42,249 nt of DNA, from the NCBI GenBank assembly GCA_964569795.1, contig CAZMVB010000035.1, forward strand, positions 1 to 42,249. The letters are read 5' to 3'. The position numbers and the translations under genes are program-made. The stretch comes from JAHJDS01 sp964569795 (lineage in GTDB: Bacteria; Desulfobacterota; Desulfarculia; Desulfarculales; JAHJDS01). The notes below the pieces were generated by a model that saw nothing but the letters and a program-made list of their open reading frames with translations, was not told where the DNA came from and made no database searches. Numbering within the stretch: the stretch's first letter is position 1; every line of letters begins with the position of its first letter. Below, piece after piece: positions 36,148 to 42,249 of the stretch.

Positions 36148-38382
36148 TCAACCTCGGTCCCGGAAACTGCCGGTCTGCTGTTGCCACAGGTGGCGATAGA
36201 CCTGGCACTGCTCCAGGAGCTGCGGGTGGGTCCCGAAGCCCACCCGGCGGCCCTCATCCAGGACGATGATGGCGTCGGCGTCGATCAGGTTGGTCAGGCG
36301 ATGGGAGATCATGATCACCGTCCGGCCCCGGGAGATTTCAGCCAGGTGGCGCTTGATGACGGCCTCGCTCTCGGGGTCCAGGGCGCTGGTGGCCTCGTCG
36401 AAGATGAGGATGCGCGGCCGGGTGAGCAGGACCCGGGCGATGGCCAATCGCTGGCGCTGGCCCCCGGACAGATTGGCGCCCGCCTCCTCGAGCATGGTGT
36501 CGAATCCCTGGGGCAGGCGCTCGATGAACTCGTCCGCCCCGGCCAGTTGGGCCGCCCGGCGGACCTCGGCAAAGGTGGCGCTCTTCTTGGTGATGGCGAT
36601 GTTGTCCTTGAAGGTGCCCCGGAACAGAAAATTCTCCTGGAGGACCACGCCGATGCTCCGGCGCAGGTGGGCCATCTCGATTTCCCGGATGTCCACCCCG
36701 TCGATCCGGACGATCCCCTCCGGGGCGCTGTACAGCCCCTGGATCAGCCGGGCCAGGGTGGTCTTGCCCGAACCGCTGCGCCCGACCACGCCCAGGATCG
36801 TGGCCGGCGGGACCTCCAGGTCCAGGTCGCTCAGGGCGGGCAGGGTGTAACCGGGATAGTTGAACGTGACCCGCTCGAAGGTGATTTGTCCCCGGATATC
36901 GGGCCGCAGCCCGGCGGCCGTCCCGACCCGTTCCGGCTGGGCGTTCATCACCTCGCCCAGCATCTTGATGGACAGGGACGTTTCCTGAAACTCGTGGATC
37001 AGGGAGACCATCTGGACCAGCGGGCCGCTGACCCGGGACGAGATCATCTGGAAGGCGACCAGGGCCCCGACCGACAGCACCCCGGAGAAGACGTCCAGGG
37101 CCCCGATGAAGATCACGGCCACCAGCATCAGCCGCTCGATCATCTTGGTCAGATTTCCGGCCGCGGCGGAGATCAGCCCCACCTGGAAGCGCTTGGTCAC
37201 GGCCAGGGCGGCCTTGCTGTCCCACTCCAGTTTCTGGTTGGGCTCGATGGCCAGGGACTTGACCGTGGGCATGCCGTGCAGGTTCTCCACCAGGTAGGCC
37301 TGCCGGTCACCCTCGGCCAGGTAGAGTTCCTTGAGGCGGCGCCGGAAGGGGCGGATCAGGACGGCCATGATCCCGGCGATGATCCCGGTGAAGACCAGGA
37401 CCACCAGGGTCAGCTTGACGCTGTACAGGAACAGGACTGGAATGAAGACGATCAGCGACAGGGCGTCGAGGGTGGTCATGAACAACCGCCCGGTCAAGAA
37501 CTGCCGGATCTTCTCGCTCTGCTGCATGTGCTTGGTCAGCACCCCGGCGTAGCGGCGCTCGAAGAACTGGAGGGGCAGACTCAAGAGGTGCCCGAAGGTA
37601 CGCCGGGTGACCCGGATGTCGATCCGCCGCGAGCCGAACAGGAGCAGGACCTGGCGGATGAACCGGAAGCCGGCCTCGAACAACAGGGCGACGACCACCC
37701 CGGCGGTCAGGACGTAGAGCGTCGAGAAACTATGGTGGACCAGGACCTTGTCGATGATGAGCTGAAAGAAGATGGGAACGGCCAGGCCGACCAGGTAGAG
37801 CATGACCGAGGCCACGGCCACGTCGATGAAAAAGCGCTTCTGGCGCAGGATTTCGGGAATGAACCAGCGGAAGCCGAAGGGCTGTTCGGCCTCGCTCAGC
37901 CGGTGCCGGCGCTTGAGGAGCAGGGCCTCGCCGTTCCAGTTCCGGGCGAAGCGATCAAAGGGGAGCACGATCGCCCCGGGCCGGTCGGCCAGGGGATCGA
38001 TGAACACCACCTCCCGTTGCCCATCTGTCTCCCGGACGCCATAGACGACCACGCCGTTGCCGTTGGCCAGCCGGACCAGGACGGGCAAGGCCCCGCCCAG
38101 ACCGGCCAGGGCGTCGTAGTCGAGGCGGACGGCCTTGGCCTTGAATCCGTGCCGCCGGGCCACCCGGGCGACAAAGGCCAGATCGACCTCTTCCCGGCCG
38201 ACCGCCCCCTCGTGGACCAGTTTCCCCACCGAGAGATCGACCCCGCTCTGGCGGGCCAGAAACACGAAACACTGCAACACGGTGTGCCTGGGGGGCAGAG
38301 ACGCGTTCTCCTGGTCGTCGGCCCGGGTCGGGCCCGGGGCCGGGGCCGTTTGATCGGGAGGGGTGTTCCGGTCGTCCGTCAT
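36148..38382 (-). CDS. HlyB-type type I secretion ABC exporter with C39-like domain
   Basis: A 744-residue exporter. The N-terminal about 150 residues resemble a C39 peptidase-like domain but lack the Cys/His catalytic pattern: TVLQCFVFLARQSG occupies the Cys region and the His region reads NGVVVYGVRE. It is thus a CLD (substrate-docking) domain, as in HlyB. The membrane domain spans about 165-450. The ATPase has Walker A GRSGSGKTT, the signature LSGGQRQRLAIAR, Walker B ILIFDEATSALD and the switch His in MISHRL. The lack of a peptidase fits a substrate with an uncleaved C-terminal signal. The ATG at 38382 is preceded closely by GAGG; GTG at 38424 is an alternative. The downstream subtilase is the obvious cargo. 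Confidence 0.94.
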   Translation of the reverse strand: MTDDRNTPPDQTAPAPGPTRADDQENASLPPRHTVLQCFVFLARQSGVDLSVGKLVHEGAVGREEVDLAFVARVARRHGFKAKAVRLDYDALAGLGGALPVLVRLANGNGVVVYGVRETDGQREVVFIDPLADRPGAIVLPFDRFARNWNGEALLLKRRHRLSEAEQPFGFRWFIPEILRQKRFFIDVAVASVMLYLVGLAVPIFFQLIIDKVLVHHSFSTLYVLTAGVVVALLFEAGFRFIRQVLLLFGSRRIDIRVTRRTFGHLLSLPLQFFERRYAGVLTKHMQQSEKIRQFLTGRLFMTTLDALSLIVFIPVLFLYSVKLTLVVLVFTGIIAGIMAVLIRPFRRRLKELYLAEGDRQAYLVENLHGMPTVKSLAIEPNQKLEWDSKAALAVTKRFQVGLISAAAGNLTKMIERLMLVAVIFIGALDVFSGVLSVGALVAFQMISSRVSGPLVQMVSLIHEFQETSLSIKMLGEVMNAQPERVGTAAGLRPDIRGQITFERVTFNYPGYTLPALSDLDLEVPPATILGVVGRSGSGKTTLARLIQGLYSAPEGIVRIDGVDIREIEMAHLRRSIGVVLQENFLFRGTFKDNIAITKKSATFAEVRRAAQLAGADEFIERLPQGFDTMLEEAGANLSGGQRQRLAIARVLLTRPRILIFDEATSALDPESEAVIKRHLAEISRGRTVIMISHRLTNLIDADAIIVLDEGRRVGFGTHPQLLEQCQVYRHLWQQQTGSFRDRG

Positions 38383-38508
38383 CACCTCGGGTCCGTACGC
38401 GGTTCGGGTATTAAAATAGCACACCGGCCCGGATTATTCATAAAGGTTCCGCGATCAGCCCTTGACCGGCGGCCCAGGTGCAGACTTGACCGGGCCGGGG
38501 ACAACCCC

Positions 38509-38536
38509 TTGATCCGGGGCCGGATAATGCTATGAT
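38509..38536 (+). promoter_or_regulatory. Candidate sigma-70 promoter of the HDOD gene
   Basis: TTGATC (38509-38514), a 16-nt spacer and TATGAT (38531-38536, 5/6), 68 nt before the ATG at 38605. It lies in the divergent gap between the exporter gene and the HDOD gene. Confidence 0.5.
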
Positions 38537-38604
38537 GGAATATATGCACCGGTGCCCGGAGGACCCGGGCCCTGGGATTGGGAAGACTCGATCCGGGACG
38601 AGAC

Positions 38605-39537
38605 ATGAACGAACGGCAATCCAATCATGACCCCCAAGCCGGGGGATACCGTTCCGAATCAGTCCTGGAGCGCGATCTCAAGGCCCGGGCCCTGACCATT
38701 CTCCGGGCCGTTCAGTCGCCGGAAACCAACCTGCCGACCCTGCCGGCGGTGGCGGTCGAAATCAGCCGGCTGACCCAGGACGAGACCTCGTCGGCCGTGG
38801 ACCTGGAACGGCTGATCATGACCGACCAGACCCTGACCTCGAAGCTGCTGGGCGTGGCCAACTCGGCCTACTACGGCCGGCGGGGGACGGTCGATACCGT
38901 CCGGCAGGCGGTGGTCTTGATCGGCTTTCAGGCGGTACAGGACCTGGTCCTCGGGGTGAGCATCATCGGGCTGTTCGATCCGACGCTCCAGGCGCCGGGC
39001 ATGACCATGAAAGGCCTGTGGGCCCACTCCATCGGCGTGGCCGCGGCCACGGCCGCCCTGGCCGGCAGCGCGCCGGAGCCCCTGGCCCGGGACCGGGCCT
39101 TTGTGGCCGGGCTGCTGCACGATATCGGCAAGCCCCTGCTGCTGACCCTGTTTCCGGAGTACTTCGCCGAGGTGGCCGCCTGTGCCCAGGAAAAACAGGT
39201 CTGCTTCCTCGAGGCCGAACGCCTGACCATCAACATCACCCACGACGTCCTGGGCGACACCTTTGCCCGGGCCTCCTTTTTCCCGCCCCGGCTCCAGGCC
39301 GGCATCGCCGACCACCACGAACCCGATCTCGACGCCGAGCCGGTCGGCCTGGACCTGGCCGTCCACCTGGCCGATTATCTGGTGATCCGTTCCAGCCAGG
39401 GTGACAAGGACCAACTCCCCCCGCCCCCTCTGACGCCGGGGGCGTTCGACAGACTGGGACTGGATGAAGACCGGGCCGCCGAGACGGTCGCCGCGGCCCT
39501 GGCGGACATTGACACCATCGTGGATCAATTGCTCTAG
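38605..39537 (+). CDS. HDOD-domain signalling protein
   Basis: A 310-residue protein made almost wholly of one HDOD domain. Visible features are LPTLPAVAVEISRLTQDE, SKLLGVANSAYYG, the AVVLIGFQAVQDLVLG helix, the HD motif GLLHDIGKPLL, and a late IADHHEP motif. HDOD proteins usually act as regulators in signal transduction, motility or stress pathways rather than as proven phosphohydrolases. The ATG at 38605 is preferred; an in-frame TTG at 38578 would add nine residues. Ribosome site is weak. A SHOCT protein gene follows 21 nt later and may be co-transcribed. Confidence 0.9.
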   Translation: MNERQSNHDPQAGGYRSESVLERDLKARALTILRAVQSPETNLPTLPAVAVEISRLTQDETSSAVDLERLIMTDQTLTSKLLGVANSAYYGRRGTVDTVRQAVVLIGFQAVQDLVLGVSIIGLFDPTLQAPGMTMKGLWAHSIGVAAATAALAGSAPEPLARDRAFVAGLLHDIGKPLLLTLFPEYFAEVAACAQEKQVCFLEAERLTINITHDVLGDTFARASFFPPRLQAGIADHHEPDLDAEPVGLDLAVHLADYLVIRSSQGDKDQLPPPPLTPGAFDRLGLDEDRAAETVAAALADIDTIVDQLL

Positions 39538-39558
39538 CCCGAACTGAAAGGAGATGAC

Positions 39559-39918
39559 ATGACCAGCCTGGTTTCACGCTCGACGATTGTCGGTCTGGCC
39601 CTCTGGGGATGGACCGGGGCGGGAACGGCCCTGGCCCAGCCGGCCCGAGGCGGCGGCTACGGCGGCTACGGCGGGTACTGGGGACCCCACATGATGTTCG
39701 GCGGCGGCTGGTGGGGCTGGATCATGATGATCCTGTTCTGGGCCCTGATCATCGCCGGCGTGGTGGCCCTGGTCAAGTGGCTGTTCTCCTCCTCGCGCCC
39801 CACCGGGGGCGGACGGTCCGAATCCAGCGCCCTGGACATCCTCAAGGAGCGCTACGCCAAGGGCGAGATCACCAAGGACGAGTTCGAGCAGATGAAAAAG
39901 GATATCCTGGGCGGCTGA
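39559..39918 (+). CDS. Small membrane protein with C-terminal SHOCT domain
   Basis: A 119-residue protein with a signal-like N-terminus (residues 1-27, ending ALAQP), a Gly/Tyr-rich linker (GGGYGGYGGYWG), one membrane segment (WGWIMMILFWALIIAGVVAL) and a C-terminal SHOCT motif ALDILKERYAKGEITKDEF. SHOCT-tailed proteins are common small membrane proteins of unclear function, possibly oligomerisation or stress-related. Ribosome site AAAGGAG is well placed before the ATG at 39559. It is 21 nt after the HDOD gene and in the same direction. Confidence 0.88.
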   Translation: MTSLVSRSTIVGLALWGWTGAGTALAQPARGGGYGGYGGYWGPHMMFGGGWWGWIMMILFWALIIAGVVALVKWLFSSSRPTGGGRSESSALDILKERYAKGEITKDEFEQMKKDILGG

Positions 39919-39959
39919 AGCGGGCCCGGCCACCAGCCGTTCCCGGGGCCGGAAGCGAT

Positions 39960-40133
39960 TCACCGGGAATCGAGGTCAGCCTCATCCAGTTCCGCCCCGC
40001 AGTCCGGGCAGCGGGTGATCGAAGGCCGATCCTGATCGAAAAAACGGGGGACCCAGGCGCCCTGTTCGAGCAGGTACTCGATCCAGACCTCGCACCCGCA
40101 GCGGCAGTAACTGACAAAGCTGTAAACCGGCAT
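39960..40133 (-). CDS. Small zinc-ribbon protein (57 residues)
   Basis: The minus strand encodes a 57-residue protein starting MPVYSFVSYCRCGCEVW and ending CPDCGAELDEADLDSR. Cys residues at 10, 12 and 14 and the CPDC pair at 42/45 form a likely zinc ribbon, similar in layout to FmdB-type small proteins. The ATG at 40133 has only a weak AGGGAC ribosome site about 9 nt upstream. A CTGAAG-N16-TATGAT promoter-like pair lies about 130-160 nt upstream on the same strand. It is convergent with the SHOCT gene. Function is unknown; regulation or metal handling is possible. Confidence 0.6.
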   Translation of the reverse strand: MPVYSFVSYCRCGCEVWIEYLLEQGAWVPRFFDQDRPSITRCPDCGAELDEADLDSR

Positions 40134-40356
40134 GGCGGAAACGTCCCTGTCCGGCCGGCGAAGCTTTCCTCGAAAACAACGGTCCCCGGGTTTGTCGGCT
40201 TTGGTGATTAAAAAAAATCCGGGCCGGGCCGAGGCTCGTCGAATCTCGACCCGAGCACGTCAATCATAGCTGTACCTGCCCTGTCTTCAGCCCTGCCGAG
40301 CCCTTCAAGCGGCCAGGTCGGATCGTGGATTTCGGCCAGGAGTCGGCCCCGAGCCG

Positions 40357-40863
40357 TCAATCCCCGCTCACGGTGAACCGCCAGCGGCACATCTTGTCCG
40401 GCGGGTGCTCGTCCGGCGGGGCGAACAGGCATTCCACCTTGATCCGGGGGTCGATCTCGCGGGCGAAATTCTCGAACTCGTTGCGATGCATGTCCTGGCA
40501 GGCGTACTCGCCCAGGCCCCGGTCCAGCCGGGCCGTCTGGGAGGGACAGGAGGCGACCTCGATGATGACCTCGCCCTTGGTCTCCTGGATGTCGTAGCCG
40601 ACGATGATCGTCCAGGGGAACAGGCGCAGGGCACAGACAAAGGCCGACAGCCCGCCCCTGGTCAGCCCGAACCGCCGCTTCAGGTCCCGGGCGGCCAGCT
40701 GGGCGGTCTTGCCCCAGACCAGGGCGTTGATGTCGTTGGCCTCGTCCGAGCCGTAGCGCTGCTCGATGTTGATGTACCAGAAGGCGTCCATGACCCGGTA
40801 GCTGTGCATCAGGAACTCGACGTATTTCGTCAGGTCTTCCTGGCTCAGGCTCGAAAAATCCAT
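40357..40863 (-). CDS. DUF6125-like conserved protein
   Basis: A 168-residue cytoplasmic protein. The N-terminal helical part has MDAFWYINIEQRYGSDEAND and LVWGKTAQLAARDLKRRFG. The C-terminal part has IIVGYDIQETKGEVIIEV, a Cys in ASCPSQTARLDRGLGEY, then ACQDMHRNEFENFA and a final KMCRWRF. This Cys-containing layout fits DUF6125 and the wider L-2-amino-thiazoline-4-carboxylate hydrolase-like group, as far as I can recall it. Enzymatic activity is not established. The ATG at 40863 has GGGGAGA 5 nt upstream; a longer open frame reaches 40998 without a better start. It is divergent from the phosphoglycerate-kinase-like gene. Confidence 0.65.
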   Translation of the reverse strand: MDFSSLSQEDLTKYVEFLMHSYRVMDAFWYINIEQRYGSDEANDINALVWGKTAQLAARDLKRRFGLTRGGLSAFVCALRLFPWTIIVGYDIQETKGEVIIEVASCPSQTARLDRGLGEYACQDMHRNEFENFAREIDPRIKVECLFAPPDEHPPDKMCRWRFTVSGD

Positions 40864-40960
40864 GCGCGTCTCCCCTGGGGCGATTCTCATATGCTCGGCC
40901 CCATTGTGGGCGACCGCCTGTTTCGGATCAAGAAAAAACCCGGCCCGGCCCCACCGGACA

Positions 40961-40980
40961 CCTTTACCCCTGGATAAAGG
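40961..40980. promoter_or_regulatory. Inverted repeat in divergent gap
   Basis: CCTTTA (40962-40967) and TAAAGG (40975-40980) form a perfect 6-bp inverted repeat with a 7-nt centre, between the DUF6125-like and phosphoglycerate-kinase-like starts. It could be an operator. A TATTTTATAG run follows at 40999-41008 as a possible -10 region for the kinase gene. Confidence 0.25.
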
Positions 40981-41073
40981 CCGGTCGATGAGGGACAATA
41001 TTTTATAGACACCCGACCCCCCGGTGAATCAGTCGTCATTTACCGGCGGGGTAACTCCATGAGGGAGGACAAC

Positions 41074-42249
41074 ATGGACACTTCTCATCTGGACCCCCGA
41101 TTGCCGCTCATCCAGAACGCCGACCTGCGGGACATGGTCGTCCTGGTCCGGGTCGATCACAACGTGGTCAAGAAGGGCGTCATCAAGGACCCCTACCGCA
41201 TCGACCGGACCATGGGCACCCTGTATCACATCGTCGAGCGGGGCGGGCGGCCGATCCTGATGACCCACATCGGCCGGCCCCGGGACAAGAAGACCGGGGC
41301 GATCAAGATCAGCGAGCAGGACGGGGTCGGTCCGATCATCGATTACCTGGAGCACAAGCTGCACGTCAATTTCCACGTCCCCCAGTTCAGCGTGGACGGG
41401 GAGGCGGGCATCGGGGCCATCGAGACCTCGATCAACCTGGACATCAAGCGCCTCCGGCGTCACGAGATCTCGGGGATCTACCTGCCCAACACCCGCTGGT
41501 TCGCCGGCGAGGAGGCCAAGGACGAGCGCCGGGACCGGCTGGCTAAGCAACTGGCCGGCCTGGCCGACGTGTTCATCAACGACGCCTTTGGATCGTGGCA
41601 GCCCCACGCCTCGACCTATGACGTGACCCGGTATCTGCCGTCATTCGCCGGCTTCTTGATGCAGGAGGAAATCCTGAGCCTGGGCAAGGTCCTGGCCCCG
41701 GACAAGCCCTTCCTGGCCGTGGTCGCCGGGGCCAAGTTCGACACCAAGATCGAGCCCCTCAAGGCCCTCTATCCCCAGGTCGATCACCTGGTCCTGGGCG
41801 GGGTGATGTACAACGCCTACCTGGCGGCCAAGTACGACGTCCACATCGCCGGGGTCAGCGACGACGACATGGCCGCCGCCCGGGACCTGGTCGAGATGGA
41901 CCGGAAATCGGGCAAGATCCTGGAGCTGCCCTTTATCGTCGAGTCGGACACCCTGGAGGGCCGGCGGGAAGGCCAGTACCGGACGGTCAACGTCCGCGAC
42001 TTCAAGGCGGGCCGCAAGCTGAACTACATCCTGGACGTGGACCCGGCCTCGTTCGACGATCCCGCGGTCCGGGAGAGGATCCTGGAGGCCAAGACCATCT
42101 TTGTCAACGCGGTCATGGGCTTCACCCCCCACTTCACCGCCGGGTCGAGGACCCTGGACGAGATCATCGACCACAACGACCACGCCCGGAAGATGTACGG
42201 CGGCGGCGACACCCTCCAGGAGTTCAAGGACCTCTGTCCGGGTCTGTTC
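41074..42249 (+). CDS. Divergent phosphoglycerate kinase-like protein (3' end beyond window)
   Basis: 392 codons are visible and the frame is still open at the window end. Family marks are VLVRVDHNV (residues 24-31), THIGRP (64-69), VFINDAFGS with a following HAST, and GGGDT near the end. All are recognisable as phosphoglycerate kinase, which transfers phosphate between 1,3-bisphosphoglycerate and ADP in glycolysis and gluconeogenesis. It departs from the canonical form: the WNGPMG nucleotide-site motif reads VNAVMG, AFG.AHR reads AFGSWQP, and an insertion (RRHEISGIY region) is present. It may be a lineage-specific form or a paralogue with other specificity. The ATG at 41074 follows GGGAGGA with a 5-nt gap; ATG 41059 is a less likely start. 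Confidence 0.85.
   Translation, partial: MDTSHLDPRLPLIQNADLRDMVVLVRVDHNVVKKGVIKDPYRIDRTMGTLYHIVERGGRPILMTHIGRPRDKKTGAIKISEQDGVGPIIDYLEHKLHVNFHVPQFSVDGEAGIGAIETSINLDIKRLRRHEISGIYLPNTRWFAGEEAKDERRDRLAKQLAGLADVFINDAFGSWQPHASTYDVTRYLPSFAGFLMQEEILSLGKVLAPDKPFLAVVAGAKFDTKIEPLKALYPQVDHLVLGGVMYNAYLAAKYDVHIAGVSDDDMAAARDLVEMDRKSGKILELPFIVESDTLEGRREGQYRTVNVRDFKAGRKLNYILDVDPASFDDPAVRERILEAKTIFVNAVMGFTPHFTAGSRTLDEIIDHNDHARKMYGGGDTLQEFKDLCPGLF

Noticed and set aside
36148..38382. A peptidase-containing (C39) bacteriocin exporter
   Set aside because: The N-terminal domain lacks the Cys/His catalytic pattern, and no small double-Gly leader peptide gene is nearby. The large subtilase is a better cargo.
36097..38535. 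An 812-codon plus-strand open frame
   Set aside because: It is the antisense reading of the HlyB-type exporter; there is no family motif and the composition is biased.

Overview
The window is a high-GC bacterial chromosome segment. Coding is dense on both strands, GTG and TTG starts are common, and there are no rRNA or tRNA genes, CRISPR arrays or insertion sequences. Several genes suggest a Desulfobacterota (deltaproteobacterial) draft genome or MAG: a multi-PAS protein ending in the LPICxxCK...CPDC tail, a DUF6125-like protein, and a large branched-chain-amino-acid-type ABC/acyl-CoA gene cluster. This assignment is an inference from gene content only. The sequence is an imperfect assembly. 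Positions 1-90 are homopolymeric C/G noise, and the 10-N gap at 12199-12208 appears to be flanked by two noisy copies of the same DNA.

Left part (1-11000): uvrA, a small membrane methyltransferase, a receiver/multi-PAS protein without a kinase domain, two head-to-head SGNH-hydrolase-like membrane-anchored proteins, then a MaoC hydratase and an alpha/beta hydrolase. A non-coding stretch at 8684-9262 holds a near-consensus promoter, a hairpin and a perfect 20-bp tandem repeat. A second at 10576-11073 is an array of long GC-rich hairpins built partly on a 144-bp direct repeat.

Middle part (11074-25828, all minus strand): a tandem-fused TetR regulator followed by what looks like one 13-gene operon. 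In order of transcription it holds SDR, SDR, enoyl-CoA hydratase, Fe-S-type flavoprotein, acyl-CoA ligase, periplasmic binding protein, LivG, LivF, LivH, LivM, FabH-like protein (Cys present), acyl-CoA ligase and FabH-like protein (Cys absent). Together these would import an organic acid or amino-acid-like compound, activate it with CoA and process it by hydratase, dehydrogenase and thiolase-fold steps. The FabH pair around a ligase resembles the PqsA/PqsB/PqsC arrangement. A lone enoyl-CoA-hydratase-like gene lacking both catalytic glutamates is divergent from the regulator.

Right part (26851-38382, minus strand): a type I secretion locus. It has a HlyB-type ABC exporter, a HlyD-type adaptor, and a giant (about 2350-residue) subtilase carrying about 11 PPC domains and 4 discoidin-like domains in near-identical 1137-bp tandem repeats. 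Two paralogous small proteins bracket the subtilase gene. No outer-membrane TolC-type gene is in the window.

Far right (38605-42249): an HDOD protein, a SHOCT-tailed small membrane protein, a 57-residue zinc-ribbon protein, a DUF6125-like protein and the start of a divergent phosphoglycerate kinase cut by the window edge.
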